Source: Oscillospiraceae bacterium
GTDB lineage: Bacteria; Bacillota; Clostridia; Oscillospirales; Ruminococcaceae
DNA: 17,142 bases
Assembly: GCA_017440425.1 (NCBI GenBank)
Contig: JAFSHJ010000037.1
Span: 1 to 17,142 of the forward strand
Direction of reading: 5' to 3'
Shown here: positions 7,424 through 16,400 of the stretch, in pieces
Layout of the letters: each line of letters opens with the position of its first letter
Position numbering within the stretch: the first letter of the stretch is position 1
Translations under genes and position numbers: made by a program
The notes under the pieces: model-generated
What the model was told of the DNA's origin: nothing
Databases searched by the model: none
The model's input: only the letters and a program-made list of their open reading frames with translations

Positions 7424-8281
7424 TCACTTTTGTGCAAGGACAATGCGCTCTATCCCTGCATAATCTTTATACACTTTTATATTTTTATATCCGACCGAGC
7501 TCATTAAAGCTGAAACTCCGGCCGCTTGTTTATCGCCGATTTCAAAAATGATGAAGCCGTTTGGCTTTAGCACCGAATACCAATCCCGTGAGATCGCCGC
7601 ATAAAAATCCAATCCGCTGTCTCCGCCGTCCAGCGCCATATGCGGTTCACGAAGAACTTCCTTCTGCAGGCCTTCTATTTCACCCGTAGGCACATAGGGC
7701 GGATTTGAAAGTATGACGTCCAACCCGAAAAACTTTTCATCTTCCCTGTTTTCCTCTTTTGGAACATCCAGGACATTTCGGTTTACTATCTCAACGTTTT
7801 CAGCCTTGTTAACTTCAACGTTGCGCTTTATATATCCGATAGCCTTTTCGGAAAGCTCCACCGAAAACACCTTTGCCTTTGGCAAAAGCTTTGCCGCTGC
7901 AATGGCTATGCATCCGCTTCCGCTGCAAAGATCCGCTATCTTCGGATTATCCGGCAAAGGAAGCTGTGACAATTGTTCTATTATCAGCTCTGTCTCGGGG
8001 CGTGGGATGAATACGTTTTCTCCCACAAAAATTTTGCAGCCATAAAAATCCCAGCTTCCGATAATATACTGCAAAGGTTCACCCGAAAGCCTTCGCTGAA
8101 TTGCCTCTTTTATTTTGTTTTGTTTGTCTTCATCAACGGCATTTGCTTTGCAAAGCAAAAACTCCGCAGAGCTCATTCCAAGCATTTCTTCCAGCAGCAC
8201 GGAAGCTTCAAAGGAATAGTTTTCTACACCTTCCTGCTCGAAAATTTTTGCCGTTTCAGCATAAAGCTGCCCAACGGTCAC
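7424..8281 (-). CDS. prmC: Release factor glutamine methyltransferase PrmC
   Basis: PrmC uses SAM to methylate the glutamine of the GGQ motif in peptide chain release factors. The 285 residues match the family. An N-terminal helical domain comes first, followed by PRPETE (93-98), the SAM-binding motif I DLCSGSGCIAI (117-127) and the catalytic NPPY (193-196). GTG at 8281 is chosen as start because AAAGGA lies 9 bases upstream and the resulting MTVGQLYAE fits family N-termini. The longest ORF begins with TTG at 8299, inside or before that site. In many Bacillota prmC sits next to prfA. Here it is preceded by an alkyl-DNA repair gene 23 bp upstream and followed by typA, and prfA is not in the window. 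Confidence 0.95.
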   Translation of the reverse strand: MTVGQLYAETAKIFEQEGVENYSFEASVLLEEMLGMSSAEFLLCKANAVDEDKQNKIKEAIQRRLSGEPLQYIIGSWDFYGCKIFVGENVFIPRPETELIIEQLSQLPLPDNPKIADLCSGSGCIAIAAAKLLPKAKVFSVELSEKAIGYIKRNVEVNKAENVEIVNRNVLDVPKEENREDEKFFGLDVILSNPPYVPTGEIEGLQKEVLREPHMALDGGDSGLDFYAAISRDWYSVLKPNGFIIFEIGDKQAAGVSALMSSVGYKNIKVYKDYAGIERIVLAQK

Positions 8282-8304
8282 CCAAAACAATCCTTTCAAT
8301 AAAT

Positions 8305-8769
8305 TTAATTATCTTCTATATCTTTTTCCAGCTCCAGCAGCTTTTCCTTTACATCGATACCGCATGCAAACCCCACCATGCCACCGTTTGCGCCAACCAC
8401 CCTATGGCACGGCACAACAATTATGATCGGGTTTTTATTGCAAGCGCCGCCAACAGCTCTTGCCGCCTTTGGAAAGCCTATCTCTTTTGCAATTTCGCCG
8501 TAGGTTTTGGTTGTTCCGTACGGTATCTCACTCAACCTGCGCCAAACCTTGAGCTGAAACTCGGTACCGTTTCTGCACAGCGGAATATCAAAAGTTTTTC
8601 GTTCACCGTTAAAATATTCCTTCAGCTGCCTTTCAGTAATATCCAGCAGCGCAGAGCTATCGTTTATCATACTCTTTCCGTTGAAAAGAGATATTTCAAC
8701 TATTGCATCTCCATCTTCAACGACCAGAATATTGCCTATGGTGCTTTTAAAAACACGCCTTTTTACCAT
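8305..8769 (-). CDS. ogt: Methylated-DNA--[protein]-cysteine S-methyltransferase
   Basis: This suicide repair protein transfers the alkyl group from O6-alkylguanine in DNA to its own cysteine. The 154 residues match the Ogt/MGMT single-protein form. The acceptor Cys121 lies in PCHRV (120-124). The helix-turn-helix and arginine finger are in the ARAVGGACNKNP stretch (R104 and after), and GFACGI (133-138) follows the active site. No Ada-type N-terminal regulatory domain is present, so it should be constitutive with the operon. The ATG overlaps the last 7 bases of the DUF1385 gene, with only a weak GAGAG before it, which suggests translational coupling. Placement between DUF1385 and prmC is unusual in my recollection. 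Confidence 0.95.
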   Translation of the reverse strand: MVKRRVFKSTIGNILVVEDGDAIVEISLFNGKSMINDSSALLDITERQLKEYFNGERKTFDIPLCRNGTEFQLKVWRRLSEIPYGTTKTYGEIAKEIGFPKAARAVGGACNKNPIIIVVPCHRVVGANGGMVGFACGIDVKEKLLELEKDIEDN

Positions 8770-9770
8770 ATATCGCTCTCGTCATTGGGAATTACAGCTT
8801 TCATGGAAGCAATGGCAACCTCGATCTGAGATCTGTCCGGCTCGTTTGTGGTGAGACGCTGCAGCCATATGCCGGGTGCGGAGATAATTCTTGTAATAAA
8901 ATTATCGTGACGTCCCGCAAGTTTTATTATCTCATAGGCTATGCCGGTGATTACGGGAAGCAATGCAAGCTTTATTGCCACACGCAAAAGCAGGTTGTCC
9001 CAGGGAACAAAGGGCAGAGAGAACACCATGATGCTCACGATAAGCACGATGAGCAAAAAGCTGGTTCCGCAACGGGGGTGGAAACGCTTGTGTTTTGCAA
9101 CGTTTTCGGGTGTAAGCTCTTCCCCTGCTTCATAGCAGGCTATTGTTTTGTGTTCTGCACCGTGATACTGATACACTCTTCTGATATCCGAAAGCTTGGA
9201 GGTCAGATATACATAAAGAATGAAGATGACTATCTTTATAAGACCCTCTACCACAGAGCGAAGTGTTTCCGGCACAAAGCTTTCTGTGAGGCTGGCGATC
9301 CACGCAGGCAGGAACATAAAAAGCACAAGTGCCAGCGCCACACCTATGACCGAAGCAATGACTGTTATCACTTTATAAAACTTATCTCCGAAGAGCTTCT
9401 CCATCTTTTGGTCAAACTTGGAGGGTTCTTCCTCAAAACCGGATTTCTCTGCAGATCTCATCAGTGTTTTGTATCCCTGTGTGAGCGACACTATAAAGTT
9501 GAAAACGCCTCTGACAAACGGAAATTTTGCTATTTTATATCTCTTGTTGTTCCAGGTCTCCGTTTCTATATCTCCGTTCTGCATTCTCACGGAAAGAGCG
9601 GATTTCTCCGGACCGCGCATCATAACGCCTTCAATAACAGCCTGACCGCCGATGCTTGTCTTTTTTGCTGCAGCACAGCTTGGTGCGCAAACAGTAGCGG
9701 TCTCCTCGGCTTCGTTTTGGACAATAGTATTTTCAGTTTCTGCGTTTTCGGGAATATTCATTGTAAACAC
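8763..9770 (-). CDS. DUF1385 (YqhQ-like) membrane protein
   Basis: This 335-residue protein belongs to the DUF1385 family, like Bacillus YqhQ, whose biochemical function is not settled. Signatures are IGGQAVIEGVMMRGP (40-54), YHGAEHKTI (202-210), HPRCGTSF (231-238) and TTNEPDRSQIEVAI (307-320). The conserved His, Glu and Cys residues could form a metal or catalytic site at the membrane. About four membrane segments are visible (about 135-157, 176-192, 237-255 and 262-283). The N-terminal 35 residues are variable and acidic. GTG at 9770 is taken as start because AAGGGGG is 9 bases upstream. An ATG three codons later has no site of its own. It follows the kinase by 30 bp with no terminator. DUF1385 next to prmC is a known clostridial arrangement. 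Confidence 0.92.
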   Translation of the reverse strand: MFTMNIPENAETENTIVQNEAEETATVCAPSCAAAKKTSIGGQAVIEGVMMRGPEKSALSVRMQNGDIETETWNNKRYKIAKFPFVRGVFNFIVSLTQGYKTLMRSAEKSGFEEEPSKFDQKMEKLFGDKFYKVITVIASVIGVALALVLFMFLPAWIASLTESFVPETLRSVVEGLIKIVIFILYVYLTSKLSDIRRVYQYHGAEHKTIACYEAGEELTPENVAKHKRFHPRCGTSFLLIVLIVSIMVFSLPFVPWDNLLLRVAIKLALLPVITGIAYEIIKLAGRHDNFITRIISAPGIWLQRLTTNEPDRSQIEVAIASMKAVIPNDESDIW

Positions 9771-9800
9771 TTGTTTTTTCCCCCTTAAAGCTTTTATTTT

Positions 9801-11204
9801 TTATTTGATTTTTCCTGCAAGAGGAAGTGTTATTATAACGTTTGTGCCCTGACCCTTTTGGCTTTCGATATCAAGACTGCCTGAATGCAGTTGTATTATA
9901 TTATCTGCCACGGCAAGACCGATTCCGGAGCCGCGTTTGCTGGAGGCACCCTTATAAAAACGTGTTTTAATGTTTGGAAGGTCTGCTTCATCAATGCCTT
10001 CACCAAAGTCTCTTATGGATATTGTGACACACTCTTTATCCGCAACGGCAGATACCTCTATCTTGCTGTCTGCTGAAGAATATTTCATTGCGTTATCCAG
10101 AATGTTGATGAAAACCTGTCTCAATCTGTTGCGGTCACCCATGACCACTATCATATCTTCGGGCTCGTTAAACTCAAGGTTTATGCCTTCACGTCTTGCC
10201 CTTTCGGTAAACATAAGTACAACATCGTCAAGCTCTGCAATAATATCCAGCTTTTCGGGTATCATCGTCAGCCTGCCGCTCTGCATTCGGGAAAAGTCCA
10301 ACAGCTCCTCAACCATTTGAGAAAGACGCTCTGTTTCACTTATGATGACCTTCATTCCCTTTTGAACGGTGTCCTTGTCATCTGCCTCAAGAACGGTTTC
10401 ACTCCAGCCTTTAATTGCTGTGAGCGGTGTTCGCAGTTCGTGCGAAACCGACGAGATAAAATCGTTCTTCAGCTTTTCGGAAGCACCCAACTCTCCCGCC
10501 ATATAGTTTATGACGTCGCAGAGCTCGCCTATCTCATCGTCGTTTTTCTTCTCAAGCCGCGTTTCAAAATTGCCCTGGGCAATCTTTCTTGCGCTGTCGC
10601 CCACCATTCGCACCGGAATAACTATCGAATTGATAAAATAGGCGCTGGAAAAGATGACGAAGCAAACTATTGCAATGCAAACAACGGTTATCGCCGCAAT
10701 AAACAGAACTATCTGCCTATCCACCAACGAAAGTGAGACAACTATCCTTATTGCGGGAAGCTCGACCTCGCTGACGGGAAGCAGCCTTGTTATTGCCAAA
10801 ACGTTTTCACCGCGGATGTTGCCTATATATTCACCGCTGTCACCGGAATTTTCTATGGCATAGGTGTAGTCCGGCATTACATCGTCATTTCCCGGAACAA
10901 AACCGCTGGATGTGAGTGCAACCGTTTCATCCACACTGATAGCCATCAGCTCCATCTGATCTTTATATTCAAAGTTTTCAACCAGCTCCATCACATATTC
11001 ATCGTATGTCTCGCTGTCCGCTTCATAATAGCCCAACAACGTGTTGACGATAACGTCTGCGCGAGAGTTGACTATCTGTCTTACGCCGCCGTAGTAATAG
11101 TTGCGGATACCGAAAGCAAAAACAATTTCAAAGATGATGAGAATGACAAGAATAACACCCAGGCTGTTTACGAGCCAGCGCTTTGTTATGTTTCTGTATG
11201 CCAT
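9801..11204 (-). CDS. Sensor histidine kinase (HAMP, HisKA, HATPase_c)
   Basis: This is a membrane-bound kinase of 467 residues. TM1 is at about 12-33, then an extracellular sensor loop of about 130 residues (34-164), TM2 at about 165-187 and a HAMP linker to about 240. The dimerisation and phosphoacceptor helix has His255 in SHELRTP. The ATP-binding domain has an N box at NILDNAMKYS (367-376), a G1 box at DFGEGID (399-405), TRFYKG (414-419) and a G2 box at GSGIGLAV (425-432). All catalytic residues are present. GGTGAG lies just before the ATG. It starts 30 bp after the response regulator, its clear partner. The sensed signal is unknown. The loop could be a small Cache/PAS-like domain. Confidence 0.95.
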   Translation of the reverse strand: MAYRNITKRWLVNSLGVILVILIIFEIVFAFGIRNYYYGGVRQIVNSRADVIVNTLLGYYEADSETYDEYVMELVENFEYKDQMELMAISVDETVALTSSGFVPGNDDVMPDYTYAIENSGDSGEYIGNIRGENVLAITRLLPVSEVELPAIRIVVSLSLVDRQIVLFIAAITVVCIAIVCFVIFSSAYFINSIVIPVRMVGDSARKIAQGNFETRLEKKNDDEIGELCDVINYMAGELGASEKLKNDFISSVSHELRTPLTAIKGWSETVLEADDKDTVQKGMKVIISETERLSQMVEELLDFSRMQSGRLTMIPEKLDIIAELDDVVLMFTERARREGINLEFNEPEDMIVVMGDRNRLRQVFINILDNAMKYSSADSKIEVSAVADKECVTISIRDFGEGIDEADLPNIKTRFYKGASSKRGSGIGLAVADNIIQLHSGSLDIESQKGQGTNVIITLPLAGKIK

Positions 11205-11234
11205 TTTCTCACCGCCTTTTCTTTGTTTTTTACA

Positions 11235-11927
11235 TCAGTCTATCCACTTATAACCAAATCCCCAAACCGTCAAGAGATATTGCGGTTTGGAAGGATCTTC
11301 TTCCAGTTTCACTCTGAGTCTTCGGATGTTCACATCCACTATCTTTTCGTCACCGAAATAGTTTTCTCCCCAAACCTTGCTGAGTATCTCGCTTCGGGAA
11401 AGCGCCGCATTGGGGTTATTCATAAACAGCTCCATCAGCTGATATTCCACCTGCGTTATCTCGATCTCCACATTGTTTTTCTCAAGTGTTCTGCTCTTGA
11501 GGTTAAGCGCAAAGGGACCGGACGTGAGTTTATCTGCACTTGAAGTTTTTTCTGCAGCAACAACTCTGCGGTGTATTGCGTCAACTCGTGCAACCAGTTC
11601 CGAAGGACTGAAGGGCTTTGTAACATAGTCATCTGCGCCCAGCATAAGTCCGGAGACCTTATCCATCTCCTGCGATTTTGCGGAAAGCATGATTATGCCC
11701 ATTGTTCCGCTCTGTTCTCTGATTTTCTTGCAGACAGTAAAACCATCGATGCCGGGAAGCATTACATCAAGCAAAATAACATCAAAATCTCCGTTGTGCT
11801 GCTCAAAAAGCTCCAGCGCCTCTTCTCCGCTGCCTGCTTCAAAAACCGTATATCCTGCTCTTTTCAAATTGATAACAACAAACTCTCTTATTGAGCTTTC
11901 ATCTTCAACAGTCAATATCTTCTTCAT
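11235..11927 (-). CDS. OmpR/PhoB-family response regulator
   Basis: This is a DNA-binding response regulator of 230 residues. The receiver domain (1-120) has the acidic pair E8/D9, the phosphoacceptor Asp54 in LLDVMLPG, Ser82 in the threonine position and Lys104 in YVTKPF. A winged-helix effector domain (about 133-230) ends with the usual TVWGFGYKW. GAGGAG is 7 bases before the ATG. It is 33 bp downstream of the lipoprotein gene and 30 bp upstream of the kinase, so all three are one transcript. Its targets are not visible. No clear tandem direct repeats were seen at the operon promoter, so autoregulation is unproven. Confidence 0.96.
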   Translation of the reverse strand: MKKILTVEDESSIREFVVINLKRAGYTVFEAGSGEEALELFEQHNGDFDVILLDVMLPGIDGFTVCKKIREQSGTMGIIMLSAKSQEMDKVSGLMLGADDYVTKPFSPSELVARVDAIHRRVVAAEKTSSADKLTSGPFALNLKSRTLEKNNVEIEITQVEYQLMELFMNNPNAALSRSEILSKVWGENYFGDEKIVDVNIRRLRVKLEEDPSKPQYLLTVWGFGYKWID

Positions 11928-11960
11928 TTTTTCTCTCCTCTCAAAATTCAGCCCGCGGCC

Positions 11961-13262
11961 TTATTTGTCTATGACAGAAAAATTATTTTTACATTCAACA
12001 AAAGTCTTCTGGAGTTCACTCTCGGTGCTTGGTACAAAGATATAATATTGGTTTACGCCTTTTTCCGCTATGAGCCTATACGTTTCATCGAACTTATCGT
12101 GATAGGTGTTTTTGTTTACCGTTCTTATTCTCAAAAGCTCCATACCCACAATGTTATTATCCAGCAGTTCGCAGAAACTCCATTCGTTGTCATAGGAGGA
12201 TTTTATAAGCACCACGCTGTCCACCCAATCTGCCGAAAGCTTATACATATATCCGTCGCGGATGTTTATTACCGCAGTAAATTTTGGATATATGCTTAAC
12301 TTGGATGCCTCATAATAGGTGGTGAGATATGTTATCTCTTCTTCCTCTGTTTGAGCGCCTTCCATTGCTGTTTGATATGGTATCTCTATTACTCCGTCGT
12401 TGTCGATATCCTCCGACAGCAGCGCCTCATATCTGATGGGAAGCTCTTCCCCCTTTAATGCAAACAAACTTTTAAGCTTGTTGTTTTCAAAATAGAGAAT
12501 ATCCGTGGAATAGCTCTCGTCCGCAATCTTGTAATCCACATACAGCGCATTTTCAATGCCGGCAGCGGAACCGTTTTTAACAGAAAGATACTCTGCCGCA
12601 CCGATGGAAAGCTTCTCTTCGGAAATAACCCGCAGTTCGTCGCCCTGGCTGCTGACAAGCCTTATACTTGTCTCTCCCGATTCATCTATGCTTGAAAAGA
12701 TGACAGCATCATCGCATCCGTCTCCCGTAAGATCACACACAGCCGATGCCTCATAGCTTGTTGAAAACTCTTCGGAAAGCGTGTTCCCTGCAAAACCGTA
12801 AACCGTAAATATGTTGTTGCCTGAAATTGTGTTCTGCCAGCCGATAACTATAGAGGTCTTTCCCTCTGTGAACTCCGCAAACTCTACAGATACAACTACC
12901 TCTTCTTTGCCTCTGGCATCGTAGACGGATATCCACTTGTTGCCTGCGTTTTTGAGAATGTTTATGCGTGTATCCGTTTCATCCTGTATGCTGTAAAAGA
13001 CAATTGCTTCTTTGTGACCGTCGTTATCGATATCGTAAAAGCTGAAGGCAGAGTTGTTGTAGCCGGATTTTGGATAACGCAGGCGGAGATTCTCTGTACC
13101 TGCGGCAGTTTCAAGTGCTGTATAGAGCTCGCTCTGTTCGTTTGTGAGCTTTGGCGGAAGTATCAGCGCCTCTATACCGAAATCCATGCCGGAGCAGGAG
13201 GACAGAAAAAACATCATGGCCGCAACAGCCAGCACCAAAAGATTTTTTATCTTCATCCGCAT
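11961..13262 (-). CDS. Lipoprotein with VCBS/FG-GAP-like calcium-loop repeats
   Basis: This is a predicted lipoprotein of 433 residues. A basic N-terminus and hydrophobic stretch (8-20) lead to the lipobox FLSSC, with Cys23 as the lipidation site, so the mature protein sits outside the membrane. Three aspartate-rich loops recur about every 100 residues: DIDNDGHKE (76-84), DLTGDGCDD (176-184) and DIDNDGVIE (284-292). They resemble the calcium-binding loops of VCBS/FG-GAP beta-propeller repeats. The C-terminal 100 residues have no recognisable motif. The ATG has GGGGA 6 bases upstream. It is the first gene of the operon with the response regulator and kinase, so a sensing role is suggested by context only. 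Its molecular function is unknown. Confidence 0.85.
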   Translation of the reverse strand: MRMKIKNLLVLAVAAMMFFLSSCSGMDFGIEALILPPKLTNEQSELYTALETAAGTENLRLRYPKSGYNNSAFSFYDIDNDGHKEAIVFYSIQDETDTRINILKNAGNKWISVYDARGKEEVVVSVEFAEFTEGKTSIVIGWQNTISGNNIFTVYGFAGNTLSEEFSTSYEASAVCDLTGDGCDDAVIFSSIDESGETSIRLVSSQGDELRVISEEKLSIGAAEYLSVKNGSAAGIENALYVDYKIADESYSTDILYFENNKLKSLFALKGEELPIRYEALLSEDIDNDGVIEIPYQTAMEGAQTEEEEITYLTTYYEASKLSIYPKFTAVINIRDGYMYKLSADWVDSVVLIKSSYDNEWSFCELLDNNIVGMELLRIRTVNKNTYHDKFDETYRLIAEKGVNQYYIFVPSTESELQKTFVECKNNFSVIDK

Positions 13263-13302
13263 TATTCTTCCCCGTCCTTTCCAACATATTTGCTATCAAA
13301 TT

Positions 13303-13331
13303 ATTATACCGCATTTTGCGCCGAAAGTAAA
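13303..13331 (-). promoter_or_regulatory. Promoter of the lipoprotein-to-typA operon
   Basis: A perfect TATAAT (13308-13303) is spaced 17 bp from TTTACT (13331-13326). The start codon is about 40 bp downstream. It is the only convincing promoter found for the seven genes, though promoters inside coding regions cannot be ruled out by eye. Confidence 0.85.
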
Positions 13332-13390
13332 GATTTTCCTGCTCTTCTTAACAAAATATTGGGTATTACATCCTTGTTTCATACTTTCAA

Positions 13391-13430
13391 ACACAAAAAT
13401 CCGATGCAGGATATTCCCACATCGGATTTT
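13391..13430 (-). terminator. Intrinsic terminator of the GH106-like gene
   Basis: A perfect 11-bp stem (AAAATCCGATG / CATCGGATTTT, 13396-13430) has a small inner GGA/TCC helix in its loop. It is followed by TTGTGTTT on the minus strand, about 30 bp after the stop codon. Confidence 0.85.
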
Positions 13431-13462
13431 AACGTTATTGTATGGTGTTTTCAACTTATCGC

Positions 13463-16400
13463 TTACAGAGTGATCGTGATTTCGGGAGCAGCAAGGATAC
13501 CGACAGTTCTTGCTTCTACATCTTCACGGAACTCCGAGAAGCCTTGAGAGATAAGAACGATCTCTTCAATTATCATTGTGGGCTCGAGAGTTGTGGTGAT
13601 GTGCAGTTCAATTCTGTTTTCGCCCTGCTTGCAAAGATCGGTGATATCAACCTCGTAAGGAGCCCAGCAGCATGTACCGGCAGACTTACCGTTGACAACA
13701 ACCTCAACAACCTCGTTGGTCTTTACATTGATCTTTACGCTGACAGGTTTTTCCTCTTCCATTGTGAAAGTATTCTTGTAAACAGCCTCGCCACCGTAGT
13801 AACGCCAGCCCTGTTTGGTATAGATATCTGTAATGTCAACATCGTTCTTGGGTGCAACGATAGCATCGTTTGCATCCAGGCAGAAATCTCCGCGAACAAT
13901 AACCCAAGGCATCTTGTGGGGCATCTTCCAGTTGTGAACACGTCCAACCATAATAAGAATGTTCATGCCCTCTTTTACATAGGGAGCAATATCAATTATG
14001 GAGTCGTGAGGACCGTATTCATAAACCTTTCTGCCAACGGGAAGCTTATTGCCGTTGAGCCAAACCTCGCCGTCACCGTCTACCTCGCTGAACAGCTCAA
14101 GTGCTTTGGGCATCTCTTTGATCGTGAAACGACCAAATGCTGCATATCCGCTTCCGAAGGTTACTTCGTCTATGCAGGGGAACTCATAGCAACCGTAGGG
14201 AACTTCAACGGTTTCAGCCAGTTTCTGAAGCTCTTCACTGAGAGTTCCGTCCGGCTGTTTCTCTGCGAAATATTTTACGCGCAGCGGAAGGGCGTTGTTT
14301 CTCTTAATTTCAAAGGTCCAATCTTTGTCAAGAACGAGTTTCTTGTTCTCGCCTACCGGATAAACCTTTGTTGTGTCCTCATCAAGACCTTCAATTGTTA
14401 CGTCTGGATCTCTGATGACGAGAATCTGCATATCGTGAGCGGGCAGTTCAACGTTTACTACGCCGTCTTTAACTTCAACAGCCTTGAGCACGGTACCATC
14501 GATGATGGAAACGATGCCATCTCTGTGGAGACGAAGCTTTGCGACCTGAGTTTCGGCGGTATCGTTGTTGATGAAGCAGGTGTAAATGCCTTCAGCCTCA
14601 CGTCTTGCTGTGGTAACACCATAGGGAAGATACTCGGCCTCAACAGCTTCAACCTTGTTGCCTGCAGCCACAAAGTCGCCAAGGTCTTTGTAGAAGCGCT
14701 CTTTGTCCATCTTAACCTCAAGACCGGTGTTGATGAGCAATACATTGCCTTCCTGATGGATGGCATACTCGCTGTTGTTTGCAAAGAAGTTCTTGCCTTC
14801 TTCGGAAAGTCCGCAGAGCTCTGCAAAATCGTAATTCTTGGCAGTATCAACAGCCTTGTTGGGGAACTTGTTCAGGAAAACAAGACGTCCGCCCTGCTTT
14901 GCATATTCTGCAAAAGCATCGAGGTTTATCTGGTTAGAGCAGCCAACGTGCGGGAAGATAACTGTGTCGTAGGTGTATCCCTTGACGTTCATCTTGCCGT
15001 TTTCAGCCTTGATTTCGGCACCCAGCGGTTCAAAGTATACATCGTATTCCAAGCCTGCTCTGTTGAGTCCGAATGCGCAGTTGTGGTTCATTGTCTGCAG
15101 CGGTCTGTTGTGACGGCTTTCCTCAACGTGTGCCCACGCATCAATCTGCGGCAGGAAGATGAGAGAGTTGCCAACCGGAGTGGTCTTGGACATTACGGAA
15201 GCGCGCACGGCGGTGTAGTCGCTGAGAACATTATAATATTTAAACAACGGGTTCTGGAAGCTGTGGCTGGGCGGATAAGCAACCGGGAAGTTTTTGCTTG
15301 TACCGGTGTTCATGGAATAGAATGCGCCCATATAGAGGATGTGTGAAACACCCTGCATCATCAATCTGTTTATGATGCGCTTTGCATCTTCCAAAGTGAG
15401 ATCCCAACCGCTGCCGGAGAAGGTTTCGCAGAAAGTCTTCTTCTTGCCTGCAAATTTTGCAATGGAAGAAACCAGCTTGTAGCCGCTCCAGTCAGGATTT
15501 GCAAGTCTGCCCTTACTGAGGATGGTATCCATACCGGGATAATCGAAACGGGAAAGTCCTTCGTAAACGTCACCGTGCTGTACGATCTGATAATAGAGCA
15601 TGCCTGCACCACTAAGGTGACCGATGAGCTCCAGGTTGTTCTCGCGGCACCACTTGACATACTGATCCAGATATGCGTTATTAAACATTTTTGTAATCAG
15701 CTTATAATAGTGGTAACGAACCTTGAGATCCTCGTCTGTTTCAAAAGCGTTGGTGAGTGCAATATAGTTATCGCTGAGCTTATAGCCGTATTCCTTGTAG
15801 AACTCATCCTCGATAAGCTGTGTATAAGGACGGGTTGTGGGAGAACAGAAGTCAGAAATGGAGGTTTCGTCGGTGAAGATACGCTTAATGGTCTTACCAA
15901 AGCGATCACCTACGTTCTTGCGATAAACCTCGTGGTTGATCTCAAAGAACTTGCGGACAGCATCGGCATCCATTGTGTCGGTAAAGCCCTGAGCATATGT
16001 GGAATATTTGCCCCAAACGCTTGTCATGCTCAAACCGCCAAGATAATATTTGCAGAATACCCACAGCTGTGTGGAAACCACCTTGTCGTTTTCCCAGAGA
16101 ACACGACCGTAGTCGCTGCCTTCAAAATACTCAATCTTTACTTTGTCGGTAATATCTTCGCGGCGACCTTCCTTGTCGGCGTATCTTGCCTGAACTGCAA
16201 GAACCTTACCCTTGAACAAAATTTCTGCAGACTCACCAACGATTACATTCTTGGTGAACCATGCGATCTGAGTCATGCGCTGTTCAGGATAGAGATCCAT
16301 CATTCTGCCTGCAGATGTACCGGAAGACCATGCAAATTCATCGTACATAGAATATCTCATGCCAAGTCTTTCTGCTGTGTCGCAGGCAAGCTTAACATAT

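Noticed and set aside
5781..7463. 560-residue plus-strand open frame opposite typA
   Set aside because: It lies antisense to almost the whole of typA, whose motifs are unmistakable. The translation has no recognisable domain and is a by-product of codon bias.
13442..15346. 634-residue plus-strand open frame opposite the GH106-like gene
   Set aside because: It is fully antisense to a conserved gene and would cross its stop region. No domain or plausible promoter was seen.
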